Notes: generated from the letters alone by a model not told the origin. A DNA stretch of 64,000 bases from Cytobacillus sp. NJ13 (GCA_030348385.1 JAUCFP010000006.1:1736001-1800000), one strand, 5' to 3'; shown: positions 1 to 9,744, counted from the stretch's first letter. Numbers and translations are program-made.

Positions 1-54
1 GCTCATTCCTCTGCAATGATGGAGATGGGTGAGCCTCATATTAAATTCATTCAT
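1..54 (-). CDS. dprA: DNA processing protein DprA, N-terminal fragment
   Basis: Only the first 18 codons are inside the window; the gene runs off the left edge. The ATG at 54-52 follows a strong AGGAGG ribosome binding site. The peptide begins MNEFNMRLTHLHHCRG, which resembles the start of Bacillaceae DprA (Smf). DprA loads RecA onto incoming single-stranded DNA during transformation. In B. subtilis dprA follows sucCD, as here, and that synteny is the main support because the sequence is too short to show a domain. Confidence 0.7.
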   Translation of the reverse strand, partial: MNEFNMRLTHLHHCRGMS

Positions 55-121
55 AGGGAGCCTCCTGAATAATTTTTAAAAGCGGGGTAAGGGCGGGGAT
101 ACCTGGATTTGCCAATGCAGA

Positions 122-148
122 AATAGTCCCTCAATTTGAGGGACTATT
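122..148 (-). terminator. Hairpin downstream of sucD
   Basis: Inverted repeat AATAGTCCCTC/GAGGGACTATT with a short loop, 21 bases after the sucD stop and before dprA. The T tract on the minus strand is short, so it may be a partial terminator or an RNA-stabilising hairpin. Confidence 0.5.
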
Positions 149-168
149 CTTGAATTATTTAAATAAAA

Positions 169-1071
169 TTAATGAGTTTTACACTGATCATAAAGGCCTT
201 TTTCTTTTAAAACCTTTATCAGGGTTTCACCCATTACGGATGGAGTGTCCGCTACTTGAATACCGCATTCATTCATAACACGGATTTTTTCATCAGCTGT
301 TCCTTTGCCTCCTGAAATAATTGCGCCGGCATGGCCCATACGCTTTCCAGGAGGTGCAGTGCGTCCGCCGATGAAGCCTACAACTGGCTTAGTCATATTC
401 GCTTTAACCCACTCTGCAGCTTCTTCTTCAGCTGTTCCGCCGATTTCACCAATCATGATTACAGCATAAGTATCTGGATCTTCATTAAATGCTTTTAATA
501 CATCGATGAAGTTTGTTCCGTTAACCGGGTCTCCGCCGATTCCAACAGCAGTAGACTGGCCGATTCCAGCTTGTGACAGCTGGTGTACTGCTTCATAAGT
601 CAATGTTCCAGAACGGGAAACAACCCCAACATGACCTTTAGTATGGATGTATCCAGGCATAATGCCGATCTTACACTCATCAGGAGTAATAACACCAGGG
701 CAGTTAGGACCTACAAGGCGAGTCTTCTTGCCTTCCATATAACGCTTAACTTTAACCATATCCAATACGGGAATATGCTCAGTGATACAAATGGCAAGAT
801 CCAATTCTGCATCTACGGCCTCAAGAATAGCATCTGCAGCAAATGGAGCTGGAACATAGATAACTGAGGCGTTTGCGCCTGTCGCCTTAACTGCTTCCTC
901 CACAGTATTGAAGACAGGAACACCTTCTACTTCAGTACCGCCTTTACCCGGAGTAACACCGCCGACAATTTGCGTTCCGTATTCAAGCATTTGCTTAGTA
1001 TGGAAAAGGGCTGTTGAACCAGTAATCCCTTGAACTATAACTTTAGTATCTTTATTAATAAATACGCTCAC
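169..1071 (-). CDS. sucD: Succinyl-CoA synthetase (ADP-forming), alpha subunit
   Basis: Cytosolic TCA-cycle enzyme that, with SucC, converts succinyl-CoA, ADP and phosphate to succinate, CoA and ATP. The N-terminal CoA-binding Rossmann domain carries [11 protein letters not shown] near residue 12. The phosphorylated active-site histidine lies in [10 protein letters not shown] (His247). I chose the GTG at 1071: it has an AAAGGAG site seven bases upstream and gives 300 residues beginning VSVFINKD, the family length. An upstream in-frame ATG would add 19 unconserved residues. The gap from sucC is 133 bases, longer than usual for this pair, with no clear terminator in it, so co-transcription is likely. 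Confidence 0.97.
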   Translation of the reverse strand: MSVFINKDTKVIVQGITGSTALFHTKQMLEYGTQIVGGVTPGKGGTEVEGVPVFNTVEEAVKATGANASVIYVPAPFAADAILEAVDAELDLAICITEHIPVLDMVKVKRYMEGKKTRLVGPNCPGVITPDECKIGIMPGYIHTKGHVGVVSRSGTLTYEAVHQLSQAGIGQSTAVGIGGDPVNGTNFIDVLKAFNEDPDTYAVIMIGEIGGTAEEEAAEWVKANMTKPVVGFIGGRTAPPGKRMGHAGAIISGGKGTADEKIRVMNECGIQVADTPSVMGETLIKVLKEKGLYDQCKTH

Positions 1072-1204
1072 GTTAATTCTCCTTTCTGGTCTAAAGAGTG
1101 CCATCCTGCGTTCAAAGGTCATAAGCAAAAGATCTATCAGGCAATAACGCCTAAAGGGTTCCGCTATATGCCTTAGACACTGAACGGCCGCTCAATTTTG
1201 ATTC

Positions 1205-2365
1205 TTAGCCTACTAAAGAAACGATTTTTTGTGCGCCGTCAGCCATTGATTCAGCTGCGATGATATCGATATCGGATTCAGCAAGGATCTTCTTGCCCAA
1301 TTCAACATTCGTACCTTCCAAACGTACAACTAAAGGCACAGTCAAGCCTACTTGCTTCGCTGCTTCCACTACACCAGTGGCGATGACGTCACACTTCATG
1401 ATTCCGCCAAAAATATTAACAAAAATACCTTTTACGTTTTTATCAGAAAGGATGATTTTGAAAGCTTCAGTAACCTTCTCAGCGGTTGCTCCGCCCCCAA
1501 CATCAAGGAAGTTGGCCGGGTCTCCGCCATAGTGCTTAACGATATCCATAGTAGCCATCGCCAATCCTGCACCGTTAACCATGCAGCCGATGTTTCCATC
1601 AAGGGAAATATAGCTCAGGTCATATTTTGATGCTTCGATTTCCTTTGCATCCTCTTCTTCAAGGTCACGAAGAGCCATGATGTCTTTTTGACGGTAAAGA
1701 GCATTTGAATCAAAGTTCAGCTTTGCATCCAGAGCCATTACTTTGCCGTCACCAGTTACTACTAATGGATTGATTTCAGCGATGGAGCAATCTTTTTCTA
1801 TATAAGCTCTGTATAAGCCCATCATGAATTTAACAGCTTGTCCGACAAGCTTTGATGGGATGTTGATATTAAAAGCGATTCTGCGCGCCTGGAATGCTGT
1901 TAAACCAAGTACAGGATCGATTTCTTCCTTGAAGATCTTTTCAGGCGTCTGTTCAGCCACTTCTTCGATTTCTGTGCCGCCCTCTTCAGAAGCCATTAAA
2001 ACTACCCGTGATGTTGCGCGATCCAATACTAGACCAACATAATATTCCTTCTTAATGTCACAGCCCTCTTCAATCAGTAAACGCTTTACTTCCTTGCCTT
2101 CCGGGCCTGTTTGATGTGTAACAAGTGTTTTCCCCAGGATTTCACCTGCATATGTACGAACTTCTTCAAGATTTTTGGCAACTTTTACACCGCCAGCTTT
2201 ACCGCGTCCTCCGGCGTGGATTTGTGCTTTAACCACACATACCTCAGTGCCAAGTTCTTTAGCAGCTTCAACAGCTTCTTCTACTGTAAATGCCACTTTT
2301 CCGTTCGGAACTGCCACCCCGTATTGTCTGAGGACTTCTTTACCTTGATACTCATGTATATTCAT
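1205..2365 (-). CDS. sucC: Succinyl-CoA synthetase (ADP-forming), beta subunit
   Basis: Partner of SucD in the TCA cycle; it binds the nucleotide and forms the succinate site. The protein is 386 residues, the family length. The N-terminal ATP-grasp domain shows [12 protein letters not shown] at residues 50-61, and the C-terminal flavodoxin-like ligase domain contains [10 protein letters not shown]. The start [10 protein letters not shown] is conserved and has a GGAGG site. A promoter lies just upstream at 2412-2440. Confidence 0.97.
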   Translation of the reverse strand: MNIHEYQGKEVLRQYGVAVPNGKVAFTVEEAVEAAKELGTEVCVVKAQIHAGGRGKAGGVKVAKNLEEVRTYAGEILGKTLVTHQTGPEGKEVKRLLIEEGCDIKKEYYVGLVLDRATSRVVLMASEEGGTEIEEVAEQTPEKIFKEEIDPVLGLTAFQARRIAFNINIPSKLVGQAVKFMMGLYRAYIEKDCSIAEINPLVVTGDGKVMALDAKLNFDSNALYRQKDIMALRDLEEEDAKEIEASKYDLSYISLDGNIGCMVNGAGLAMATMDIVKHYGGDPANFLDVGGGATAEKVTEAFKIILSDKNVKGIFVNIFGGIMKCDVIATGVVEAAKQVGLTVPLVVRLEGTNVELGKKILAESDIDIIAAESMADGAQKIVSLVG

Positions 2366-2411
2366 TTCCCATCCTCCTATCTAACTCTTCAAAAAAATAG
2401 ACTGCGCTTTC

Positions 2412-2440
2412 ATTTTATTAAATGAAAAACCCCTTGTCTA
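2412..2440 (-). promoter_or_regulatory. Sigma-A-type promoter of sucCD in a 305-base intergenic region
   Basis: On the minus strand TAGACA (2440-2435) and TAAAAT (2417-2412) are 17 bases apart, about 45 bases before the sucC start. TGAAAGCG immediately follows the -10 and resembles half of a catabolite-responsive element, but the other half is poor, so CcpA control is only a suggestion. The rest of 2366-2670 is very AT-rich and holds only the hairpin at 2561-2583. Confidence 0.5.
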
Positions 2441-2560
2441 CCATTTACTCTAAAATATTATATTTCTTTAAAAATTAGAAATATTAAAAAGTGCAAAAAC
2501 CCTGTCATAATAGATGTTTTTAACATAATTTATCATAAAAATATTTTTTTAAAATAAAGA

Positions 2561-2583
2561 AAAACTGTCTTTTCGACAGTTTT
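2561..2583 (-). terminator. Terminator after ylqG-ylqH
   Basis: Perfect 9-bp stem AAAACTGTC/GACAGTTTT with a 5-base loop. On the minus strand it is followed by a T-rich stretch. It separates the rnhB-ylqG-ylqH unit from the sucCD promoter. Confidence 0.75.
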
Positions 2584-2670
2584 CTTTTCTATTAGACTCA
2601 AGTAAAATCACGCTGTCATCCCATGGAATTGATTCGCTGAGAAAGAACCATATTGGTTTACCAGAATAGA

Positions 2671-2967
2671 TTATTTCATATGTTCCCTCTTCCCAGCTTC
2701 CTGATCAGTCCTGTAGATAAAAGCAAACACCTCAGCAACAGCCTGATATAGTTCTTCCGGTATTCCCTCATTGATGTTAAGCTTGCCAAGAAGCTCCATA
2801 AGAGCAGGATCTTCCTGAACCGGAATATCATGTTCCTTAGCCTTCGCAAGGATATTTTCAGCAACCAGGCCCTTCCCCTTTGCAGATATCTTTGGTGCTC
2901 CCTGACTTTCAGGATCATAGGTTAATGCTACCGCTTCTTTCCTGTGTCTTTCATGATCTTTTTTCAT
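2671..2967 (-). CDS. ylqH: Stand-alone FlhB C-terminal-domain homologue (YlqH)
   Basis: A 98-residue cytosolic protein matching the part of the flagellar export switch FlhB that lies after its self-cleavage site. AVALTYDPE, APKISAKGKG and GIPEELYQAVAEVFAFIY all resemble the FlhB C-terminal subdomain. The transmembrane half of FlhB and the NPTH cleavage motif are absent, and the first residues are charged. The start overlaps the ylqG stop by four bases (ATGA), so the two are translationally coupled. YlqH occurs at this place in B. subtilis; its function is not established. Ylq(G,H) may be a relic or a regulator of type III export. Confidence 0.85.
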   Translation of the reverse strand: MKKDHERHRKEAVALTYDPESQGAPKISAKGKGLVAENILAKAKEHDIPVQEDPALMELLGKLNINEGIPEELYQAVAEVFAFIYRTDQEAGKREHMK

Positions 2968-4823
2968 ATCCTTATATCTACTCCGCTGAATTGATTTGAT
3001 TGCACAATAGATGTAATTGTTTCTCTTGCCATTGGTGAATCTCCTGCAGACTCCGGCTTTTGGAAGGAAACTGAGGACAGCTTATAATTTAATTTTAAAA
3101 GGTTTTCTTTTAAGTCAGCAGCAAATGGAGCTGTTAAGTCCTTTATTTCTTTGTGCTCAGTAATAACTGAAATATTTATGATTCTGTTTTGGACTTGAAG
3201 ATCGACAATCGTTTCATTCAGATGCTCCAAATTCAAATAAAATATAACCCGGCAATGGCTGGGATCAATTTTTCCCGCTTCCGTTTTCCGGCCGCTCCAC
3301 TGCATTGTCAAATCGGAGATCTTCCCCCATAAGGAAACCGGCAGCTGAAAGATATAGTGCTGCAATGGACCGGATTCCTGTGAGAGAGCCTGAAAGCCGG
3401 TTAATTTATGCAGTAGCCGTTCGGCTGCATCTTTAGCTGAATGTGAAGTTTCTTCATTTAAAAGGCCCATTAGGAGCGGTTTAAGGGTGTCCAGCTTTTC
3501 GGCGGCTCCCTCATCGTGATGTTTTAATAAATTTAAAATGTCATGTTCATAAGAAAGCCCCAATGTTCTGATTATTCTCTTTAATTCACTATGAATATTC
3601 CTCTGGTCATATGTAAAATTCAACTCTGTTCGCAGGCTATTCTTCAGTTCTTCCAGCATTGTCTTTTCCTGCAGAGTGAGAGCCGCAGCTACCGAAGGTT
3701 TCTCACCGGCAAGTATCCTCCCCGCCTGAACAGCAGCCTGCTTTAACCCAGGTGGATCTGACAATAATTGGCCCAAATCAGCATTTAATGTGTAAGAAAG
3801 AGCTGATTTGAAAAGGGCATTAAGCAAATTCCTTTCTGCAGGAAAAAAAATCTTTCCATTTCGTATATCATTGAATAAGGTTTCTAATGTTTGAGCTTGT
3901 CCACTGCTTTCCGACCTTTGTGAAATAAACCCATTAAGCTTAGCCAAGTTCAATATAAATTCCTGCCTGTTTCCGGATTCGTTTGCTTTCAGAAGTTCTG
4001 TCAGGACATGACTAATCGGTTTATTTTGAATGCTTCCTTCCGTAAGCTGCTTTAGAGCCGCAGCCTCATCCGCTTCACCCGGCATCAGCCCAATTACTTT
4101 CAGGAGCTGGAAAGCAGTATTTGATCTTGCCTGATTTTTTGTATTCAGCCACTCAGAAAACAATCTGATTATAGCCTGCTGGCCTAGTTTTTCTCTTGAA
4201 GTCTTTGTCAGATCCCCAAGGAGCGAATATATTTGCTGCCCTTTGGATGATAAATCAGCACCCTTTAACTCCTCCTGTAATTCTCCCATAAGCGAAGTAA
4301 GAGAGTCCCCATGCAAGACTGAGGATAGCCCTGAAAAAATATCCTTTGAAAAAGGAAGCTGCCTAATAATCAGCTCTTTTACTGTCCTCAGGCCATCTTC
4401 AGCAGATTGGCTTTCCTTGATCCATTCAGATGACATTTTTAAAGTTTCACCAGTTATTGGAAGCTGTTCTTTAAGAAAAAATTGAATAAGCATTTTATTT
4501 TCTCTGGATAACTGCATTCCGAGCTGGCTTAGAAGGCTTTCAGCCAGAGCTGCCGCACCTGGTCTATTTGCTGACTCCATTACCTTTAAGCGCAGCATTT
4601 CCACACCTGGCTCAACTTTAAACCAATATCTGCTGTTGGCTGACAAAGGGGTTTCAAGCTGCGCAATCACTTTATGAGACCCTATTTGCACCTCTGCCGT
4701 CTGGTTCCGAAATAGCTTTACTATTTTTCCGCTGACAATTTGCCCAGGTCTAAATGCAGCTGTTTTTACTGCATTGTTCTGGTCATGGCTTATGATTCTT
4801 TGGATAATTTCAGACGGCTTCAT
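2964..4823 (-). CDS. ylqG: YlqG, large protein with a FliK-like C-terminal region
   Basis: A 619-residue soluble protein of unknown function, syntenic with B. subtilis ylqG between rnhB and ylqH. Residues about 25-75 form a beta-rich segment (RPGQIVSGKIVKL, AEVQIGSHKVIAQL) that looks like a small barrel. The middle is helical and Leu/Gln/Ser-rich. The last 150 residues alternate beta strands with two helices (RVIFYLNLEHLNETIVDLQ, FAADLKENLLKLNYKLSSV), which resembles the flagellar hook-length control domain of FliK. Pairing with an FlhB-C homologue supports this reading, but the similarity is judged by eye. No signal peptide or membrane segment is visible. Confidence 0.75.
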   Translation of the reverse strand: MKPSEIIQRIISHDQNNAVKTAAFRPGQIVSGKIVKLFRNQTAEVQIGSHKVIAQLETPLSANSRYWFKVEPGVEMLRLKVMESANRPGAAALAESLLSQLGMQLSRENKMLIQFFLKEQLPITGETLKMSSEWIKESQSAEDGLRTVKELIIRQLPFSKDIFSGLSSVLHGDSLTSLMGELQEELKGADLSSKGQQIYSLLGDLTKTSREKLGQQAIIRLFSEWLNTKNQARSNTAFQLLKVIGLMPGEADEAAALKQLTEGSIQNKPISHVLTELLKANESGNRQEFILNLAKLNGFISQRSESSGQAQTLETLFNDIRNGKIFFPAERNLLNALFKSALSYTLNADLGQLLSDPPGLKQAAVQAGRILAGEKPSVAAALTLQEKTMLEELKNSLRTELNFTYDQRNIHSELKRIIRTLGLSYEHDILNLLKHHDEGAAEKLDTLKPLLMGLLNEETSHSAKDAAERLLHKLTGFQALSQESGPLQHYIFQLPVSLWGKISDLTMQWSGRKTEAGKIDPSHCRVIFYLNLEHLNETIVDLQVQNRIINISVITEHKEIKDLTAPFAADLKENLLKLNYKLSSVSFQKPESAGDSPMARETITSIVQSNQFSGVDIRI

Positions 4824-4834
4824 GCCTTCACCTT

Positions 4835-5614
4835 CTATTCTATTTCACTAATACGATCTTTTATTGGCGCAAAGCTCTTTCGATGATAACGAGAAATTCC
4901 ATGAAGTATGATGGCTTCAAGATGCTCCTTCGTCCCATAGCCCATATTTTTCTCGAATCCATACTGGGGAAATTCTGTACCTATTTCAGCCATCATTCTG
5001 TCTCTCGTGACTTTAGCTATGATAGAAGCTGCAGCAATCGATATGCTTTTGCCATCTCCCTTAATGATTGCTTCCATTGGGTATGGTGTTAAAAGTTTTA
5101 CGGCATCTACAAGCAGGAAGTCTGGTTTTGGGTTCAGCCCTTCAATTGCTGATAACATTGCCTTTTTTGATGCTTCAAATATATTGATGCGGTCGATTTC
5201 TTCAGACTCAATGATTCCAACGCTGACTGCCACAGCCTTAGCCTTAATTATCTCAAAAAACTCTTCTCTTTTGTTCTCAGACACCTTTTTTGAATCATCT
5301 AAACCCGGCAGGAAAAAGTCTTCAGGCAAAATAACTGCTGCAGCTACCACTGGCCCTGCAAGAGGCCCCCTGCCTACTTCATCAATTCCGGCAATAAACT
5401 GAAAACCCTGGCTCCTGTACCGAACTTCATACTGGGTCATTTCTTTATGCTTTTCAAATATCTTCTTTTGCTGCAGCTTTCGGAAATGCCATTTTGCTAA
5501 AAGCTGCTGTACGCCTTTTCTGTCATCATGTTTTATCGAGTGAAGGAAAGGGTCATCCTCTAACTTAATTGTTTTGATCTTTTCTTCTATTTGGCGAATG
5601 GTTAACTTTTCCAC
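4835..5614 (-). CDS. rnhB: Ribonuclease HII
   Basis: Endonuclease that cuts the RNA strand of RNA-DNA hybrids and removes misincorporated ribonucleotides. The 259 residues include an N-terminal extension of about 70 residues typical of Bacillus RNase HII. The catalytic domain then begins with GIDEVGRGPLAGPVVAA (Asp78, Glu79). A third acidic residue is Asp170 in LLVDAVKL, and ASIIAKVTRD supplies the last. It lies 11 bases upstream of ylqG and likely shares a transcript with it. A short AT-rich gap separates it from rbgA. Confidence 0.96.
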   Translation of the reverse strand: MEKLTIRQIEEKIKTIKLEDDPFLHSIKHDDRKGVQQLLAKWHFRKLQQKKIFEKHKEMTQYEVRYRSQGFQFIAGIDEVGRGPLAGPVVAAAVILPEDFFLPGLDDSKKVSENKREEFFEIIKAKAVAVSVGIIESEEIDRINIFEASKKAMLSAIEGLNPKPDFLLVDAVKLLTPYPMEAIIKGDGKSISIAAASIIAKVTRDRMMAEIGTEFPQYGFEKNMGYGTKEHLEAIILHGISRYHRKSFAPIKDRISEIE

Positions 5615-5700
5615 GGCCTTCTCCTTTTCAATCTAATGTATGTATCGGCATTTTCCAAAAAAAATAAAGGCCTCCTGTGGACAGAAGGTCTTCATCTAAA

Positions 5701-6573
5701 CTATTCAGCTTCACTCCGAACTGCCATCTCTTCAGGCAGTTCCAAAGTGATTGGCCCCAATTTTTCAGAACGGAATTCTCTGATTACCAGCTCTGTTACC
5801 TTATCATAATCAATTTCGCCGCCGCCCATCAGACAGCCGCGCAGCCTGCCAATTTTATCAAACACTTCAACAATATCTTCAGGGATTTCATCAAGCTGAT
5901 ATCGCTCATTCAGGCGATCTGGATATTTATCACCGAGAAAGCGCAGGGCATATACTGCAACATCCTGAAGATTTAATATAGTATCTTTAATTGCTCCAGT
6001 CAGAGCAAGCTTAAGACCTACTTCCTGATCTTCAAATTTTGGCCATAGGATCCCAGGGGTATCGAGAAGCTCCAGCTCTTTCCCTACCTTTATCCATTGC
6101 TGAGCTTTCGTAACGCCGGGAGTATTTCCTGTCCTGGCAATATTCTTTTTGGCCAGGCGATTGATAAGGGTGGACTTTCCAGCGTTTGGAATACCTACAA
6201 TCATTGCCCGGATTGCTCTTGGCTTGACACCCTTCGCTTTCATTCGATCGAACTTTTCCTGAAGAATCCCCTGAGACGCGGAGACGATTTCCTTCATGCC
6301 TAGTCCCGCCTGTGAGTTTATCGCAAGAGCTCTTATGCCCTTATCTTGAAAATGTCTGATCCACTTTTTTGTCGCTTCTTTATCAGCCATGTCAGCTTTA
6401 TTCAATAAAACAAGCCGGGGTTTGTGCTGAATAATTTCATCGATCATCGGATTTCGTGATGAATAAGGGATCCTTGCATCAACGAGCTCAAAGATGATAT
6501 CGACCAGTTTTAATTTTTCTGTAACCTGCCTGCGGGCTTTTGCCATATGTCCTGGAAACCACTGGATCGTCAA
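5701..6573 (-). CDS. rbgA: Ribosome biogenesis GTPase RbgA (YlqF)
   Basis: Circularly permuted GTPase needed for late assembly of the 50S subunit. The motif order is permuted: LLNKADMAD (G4) comes before the P-loop [14 protein letters not shown] (G1) and [10 protein letters not shown] (G3). The C-terminal helical RNA-binding domain includes [17 protein letters not shown] chose the TTG at 6573, which has GGAGGTG nine bases upstream and starts [15 protein letters not shown], the conserved N terminus. This gives 290 residues against 282 in B. subtilis. An upstream ATG would add an unconserved extension and overlap lepB. lepB ends 44 bases upstream. Confidence 0.95.
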   Translation of the reverse strand: MTIQWFPGHMAKARRQVTEKLKLVDIIFELVDARIPYSSRNPMIDEIIQHKPRLVLLNKADMADKEATKKWIRHFQDKGIRALAINSQAGLGMKEIVSASQGILQEKFDRMKAKGVKPRAIRAMIVGIPNAGKSTLINRLAKKNIARTGNTPGVTKAQQWIKVGKELELLDTPGILWPKFEDQEVGLKLALTGAIKDTILNLQDVAVYALRFLGDKYPDRLNERYQLDEIPEDIVEVFDKIGRLRGCLMGGGEIDYDKVTELVIREFRSEKLGPITLELPEEMAVRSEAE

Positions 6574-6617
6574 AGCTGGCACCTCCATCCGATATGTATT
6601 TATAAAACAAAGAATCA

Positions 6618-7169
6618 TCAATCAACGATGCGAATGTCCTCTATAGGCCAGTATATTACTCCGGCATCGCCCAGTACTTCTTCCATTGCAACAGGGCCAA
6701 TGTGACGGCTGTCCTTGCTGAAGCGGCGGTTGTCACCCATTACAAATAAGTGGCCTTCTGGCACTGTTTCCTGTCCAATCTTTTCTTTTAAAGTAAACGG
6801 CTCTGTCAGCGGACCATCGATTACCTGCTTCTTATATTCATCCAGGTATGGCTCTTCATAAGCTTTTCCATTAACATAAAGAGTATCATCTTTATATTCA
6901 ATCTTATCTCCAGGAAGACCTATTACCCTTTTGATGTAATCTTTGTTTTCCGGTGCATGGAAAACAATGATGTCGAAGCGCTCCGGCTCTCCAATCTTAT
7001 AACTGAACTTATTAACAATCATTCGATCCTGATCATGCAATGTTGGCATCATGGACAAGCCGTCAACCACAATCGGCGCAAATAAAAAATATCTGATGAC
7101 TGCCGCTAGCAGGACTGCGATTACAAGAGCTTTTGTCCATTCCCACAATTCATTTTTCTTTTTTGCCAT
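6618..7169 (-). CDS. lepB: Type I signal peptidase
   Basis: Membrane-anchored serine protease that removes signal peptides on the outer face of the membrane. One transmembrane segment (residues 13-32) is followed by the nucleophile Ser39 in GLSMMPTL and the general base Lys80 in [29 protein letters not shown] is box E. I chose the second ATG (7169), preceded by GGGGAAGG; the upstream ATG at 7184 would add five residues. A lepB gene between rplS and rbgA is found in many Bacillaceae though not, as far as I recall, in B. subtilis. Confidence 0.95.
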   Translation of the reverse strand: MAKKKNELWEWTKALVIAVLLAAVIRYFLFAPIVVDGLSMMPTLHDQDRMIVNKFSYKIGEPERFDIIVFHAPENKDYIKRVIGLPGDKIEYKDDTLYVNGKAYEEPYLDEYKKQVIDGPLTEPFTLKEKIGQETVPEGHLFVMGDNRRFSKDSRHIGPVAMEEVLGDAGVIYWPIEDIRIVD

Positions 7170-7348
7170 AGCCTTCCCCACCATTCTTCCGTCAAAAATT
7201 ATGCTAATATTCCTGCTTGTACCGCAGTAAGTGATTTCTATTGTTTATTGTACAAAAATTCATCTTAATAAACACGATGGGAATCTTATTTATATATTAT
7301 TTAACATTTATGTAATATTATTTGCATTCTGCTGTTTCATGAAAGAAA

Positions 7349-7373
7349 AAGGAGCTTGATTAACAAGCTCCTT
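7349..7373 (-). terminator. Rho-independent terminator of rplS
   Basis: Stem AAGGAGCTTG/CAAGCTCCTT with a 5-base loop, followed on the minus strand by TTTCTTT, immediately after the rplS stop. The 7185-7348 gap beyond it is AT-rich with no convincing promoter that I can name. Confidence 0.85.
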
Positions 7374-7383
7374 CTTTTCTTTA

Positions 7384-7728
7384 TTATCGAATTTCTTTGA
7401 TACGAGCTTTTTTACCGCGAAGGTTACGCAGGTAGTAAAGTTTCGCACGGCGGACTTTACCGCGGCGGATAACTTCAAGCTTCGCAATCTTAGGTGTGTG
7501 TACAGGGAATGTACGCTCAACGCCTACACCGTAAGAAATCTTACGAACTGTGAAAGTTTCGCTGATTCCACCACCACGACGCTTAATCACAACACCTTCG
7601 TATACCTGAACACGCTCACGAGTTCCCTCAACAATACTTACGTGTACACGTACAGTATCACCAGGACGGAAAGACGGAAGGTCTGTACGAAGCTGTTCTT
7701 TTGTGATTTCTTCAATTAATTTTTGCAT
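7384..7728 (-). CDS. rplS: 50S ribosomal protein L19
   Basis: Ribosomal protein at the 30S-50S interface. The 114-residue protein carries the L19 signature ([53 protein letters not shown]). I chose the ATG at 7728 (MQKLIEEI), nine bases after AGGAG, rather than the TTG three codons upstream. Its own promoter and leader lie between it and trmD, and a terminator follows, so it can be monocistronic. Confidence 0.97.
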   Translation of the reverse strand: MQKLIEEITKEQLRTDLPSFRPGDTVRVHVSIVEGTRERVQVYEGVVIKRRGGGISETFTVRKISYGVGVERTFPVHTPKIAKLEVIRRGKVRRAKLYYLRNLRGKKARIKEIR

Positions 7729-7863
7729 CGTTTTCAACTCCTCTCAGCAGACGCTCTTGCACAACCTATATGTTTGCAGCGGAACATCTTTATCAGACAT
7801 AAACTGAACAAGTTCAGCCTAAGTCACAAAAAGTATCATACCATACTTGGACGGCAACTTCAA
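7729..7863 (-). promoter_or_regulatory. rplS promoter and leader RNA (L19-leader candidate)
   Basis: On the minus strand TTGAAG (7863-7858) and TATGAT (7840-7835) are 17 bases apart, with an extended TG before the -10. The predicted transcript has a leader of about 100 bases with a hairpin CTGAAC-TT-GTTCAG (7817-7804) and pyrimidine/purine blocks near the ribosome binding site. Bacilli are known to carry an autoregulatory L19 leader at this position. I cannot match its consensus by eye, so identity with that family is an inference. Confidence 0.5.
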
Positions 7864-7865
7864 TG

Positions 7866-8606
7866 TTATTTATCTTCTTTTTTTATTTCTTCTAGCCATT
7901 TTTGCTGATCTTTTGTTAATTCTGCATCCTCAAGAAGATCAGGACGCCTTACATACGTCCTTCTCAAGGATTCTTTGGCTCGCCACTCTTCGACAAGGCG
8001 ATGATTCCCTGACATGAGGATATCCGGCACTTTAATTCCCCTGAAATCCGCTGGACGGGTATAATGAGGGTGTTCAAGAAAACCTGTGCTGAAAGAGTCT
8101 TTCAGGTGTGATTCTTCGTTGCCTAACACACCAGGGAGCAATCGGACAACACTATCGATTACGACCATGGCTCCGAGCTCTCCTCCAGTCAGCACAAAAT
8201 CTCCAATTGAAATTTCATCGGTTACCACATGTTCCCGTATTCTTTCATCATATCCCTCGTAATGGCCGCAAACAAAAATCAGGTGATCCATTTCCGCAAG
8301 CTCTTCAGCTTTCTTCTGTGTAAAGCGTTCTCCTTGAGGACACAGAAGAATAACCCTCGGAGATGCCCCGCTTTTACTGCGAAGATCATCTACAGCATCA
8401 AATATGGGCTGCGGTTTTAAAACCATTCCCGCCCCTCCGCCATATGGATAATCATCTACGGTTTTGTGCTTATTGTCGGCATACTCCCTAAAGTTGACCA
8501 CATTATATTTCACTGCTTCATTTTCAGCCGCTTTTTTTAAAATGGAATGCCCAAAAACTCCTTCAAACATTTCAGGAAACAGCGTGAGCACATCAATATT
8601 CATCAT
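7866..8606 (-). CDS. trmD: tRNA (guanine-N1)-methyltransferase
   Basis: Uses S-adenosylmethionine to methylate G37 next to the anticodon of a tRNA subset, preventing frameshifts. The trefoil-knot SPOUT motifs are clear: [30 protein letters not shown] and [12 protein letters not shown]. The C-terminal domain has [17 protein letters not shown]. The length of 246 matches the family. Two adjacent ATGs (8606 and 8603) are possible starts; both overlap the rimM stop, so translation is coupled. The rimM-trmD pairing is conserved in Bacilli. Confidence 0.97.
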   Translation of the reverse strand: MMNIDVLTLFPEMFEGVFGHSILKKAAENEAVKYNVVNFREYADNKHKTVDDYPYGGGAGMVLKPQPIFDAVDDLRSKSGASPRVILLCPQGERFTQKKAEELAEMDHLIFVCGHYEGYDERIREHVVTDEISIGDFVLTGGELGAMVVIDSVVRLLPGVLGNEESHLKDSFSTGFLEHPHYTRPADFRGIKVPDILMSGNHRLVEEWRAKESLRRTYVRRPDLLEDAELTKDQQKWLEEIKKEDK

Positions 8607-9124
8607 GAAAGCAAACCTTCTATCGCATTAATTTTCACAAGTTTGTCTTCCACATTAACTTCCTTAACAACATCTTCAATATAGGGGATCAGGATTTCCT
8701 TCCCGCCTTTTGCTTTGATTACCCATACATCATTTGCTCCAGGAGAAAGAATTTCCTTGATTTTACCTACTTCCGCTCCATCAAGCGTTTCAACAGTACA
8801 CCCTATGATTTCATGGTAGTAAAATTCATCTTCTTCAAGATCGCCTAACTGATCTTCTGAAATTTTCAGGATGCCACCCTTCATTTTTTCAATCTCATTA
8901 ATATTTTCGTATCCTTCAAATGTAAGCAAATCGAATGATTTATGGGTACGGTGAGTTTTCACTATCAGTTCAATTGGATCACCTTTTGTGTCAGGCATGA
9001 ACAAATAAAGTTTATTTCCCGGCTTATACCTTTCTTCTGCAAAGTCTGTTTTGGAAATGACTCTTGCTTCCCCTTTTATGCCATGGGTGTTCACGATTTT
9101 TCCTACGTTGAACCATTTCTGCAT
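8603..9124 (-). CDS. rimM: 16S rRNA processing protein RimM
   Basis: Chaperone for maturation of the 30S head, binding S19. The N-terminal RimM domain starts [19 protein letters not shown]. The C-terminal PRC barrel has [15 protein letters not shown] and [20 protein letters not shown]. At 173 residues it is the standard length. An AGAGGTGA site precedes the ATG. It lies 12 bases downstream of ylqD and overlaps trmD. Confidence 0.96.
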   Translation of the reverse strand: MQKWFNVGKIVNTHGIKGEARVISKTDFAEERYKPGNKLYLFMPDTKGDPIELIVKTHRTHKSFDLLTFEGYENINEIEKMKGGILKISEDQLGDLEEDEFYYHEIIGCTVETLDGAEVGKIKEILSPGANDVWVIKAKGGKEILIPYIEDVVKEVNVEDKLVKINAIEGLLS

Positions 9125-9136
9125 TTACTATCACCT

Positions 9137-9523
9137 CTAGCGTATTTCATCTACAATTCCATCTCTTATGATGATGGTTTTCCCTTTTTCTATGTCTTCC
9201 CAGCGGGTACCCTTTTGAATCTCAATAATCGCCTGGACTTCTTTTTCTTTTAATTCGCTTCCTAATGGTAGCATATGTAATTGTTCTATTTGAAAATCGA
9301 GGAGCTGGACTTTTTCCTGCCTCATTTGAATTTCCTTTTCAAAATGCTTTTTTAGACTGGCCGGATGCAGTTTTTTGGTTTTTTCCTGTTTTTTCAGTTC
9401 AAACCTCAGCTGATCACTTTCTTTCTGCAGCTGCTTTTTTTGGGCCATATAGCCTTCCAGCAGTTCTTTCTTGCTGTTCTCTGTCAGCACCTGCTTAACT
9501 GTAACCGATTGAATAATGTTCAT
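9137..9523 (-). CDS. ylqD: YlqD family protein
   Basis: A 128-residue soluble, highly charged protein with a Lys/Gln/Glu-rich helical middle (residues about 25-85) likely to form a coiled coil. A small beta-rich C terminus contains RWEDIEKGKTIIIRDGIV. It is syntenic with B. subtilis ylqD between khpA and rimM; its function is unknown. GGGAGG precedes the ATG. The 249-base gap upstream is AT-rich and holds the khpA terminator at 9716-9744. Confidence 0.85.
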   Translation of the reverse strand: MNIIQSVTVKQVLTENSKKELLEGYMAQKKQLQKESDQLRFELKKQEKTKKLHPASLKKHFEKEIQMRQEKVQLLDFQIEQLHMLPLGSELKEKEVQAIIEIQKGTRWEDIEKGKTIIIRDGIVDEIR

Positions 9524-9715
9524 GTACAGCGCCTCCCAAATTGATCCGATTAAAAAACGGCGTTACTGACACTACTGTCAAATTCTTAGTTGGCGATGTT
9601 TTTATTTTAACTTTTCTCGTGAAATGCTGTGTTAATTATATATTCTGCCCGTTGATGAATAAAGTTTTAAATCAGAGGACAATAAAGTTCAAACAGCAGG
9701 ATTTTTTAGATTGTA

Positions 9716-9744
9716 AAAAAAGGAGGGGAAGCCCCTCCTTTTTT
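9716..9744 (-). terminator. Terminator of rpsP-khpA
   Basis: A 13-bp stem AAAAAAGGAGGGG/CCCCTCCTTTTTT with a 3-base loop. The U-rich arm serves the minus strand; the A-rich arm would make it bidirectional. It lies 29 bases after the khpA stop. Confidence 0.9.
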
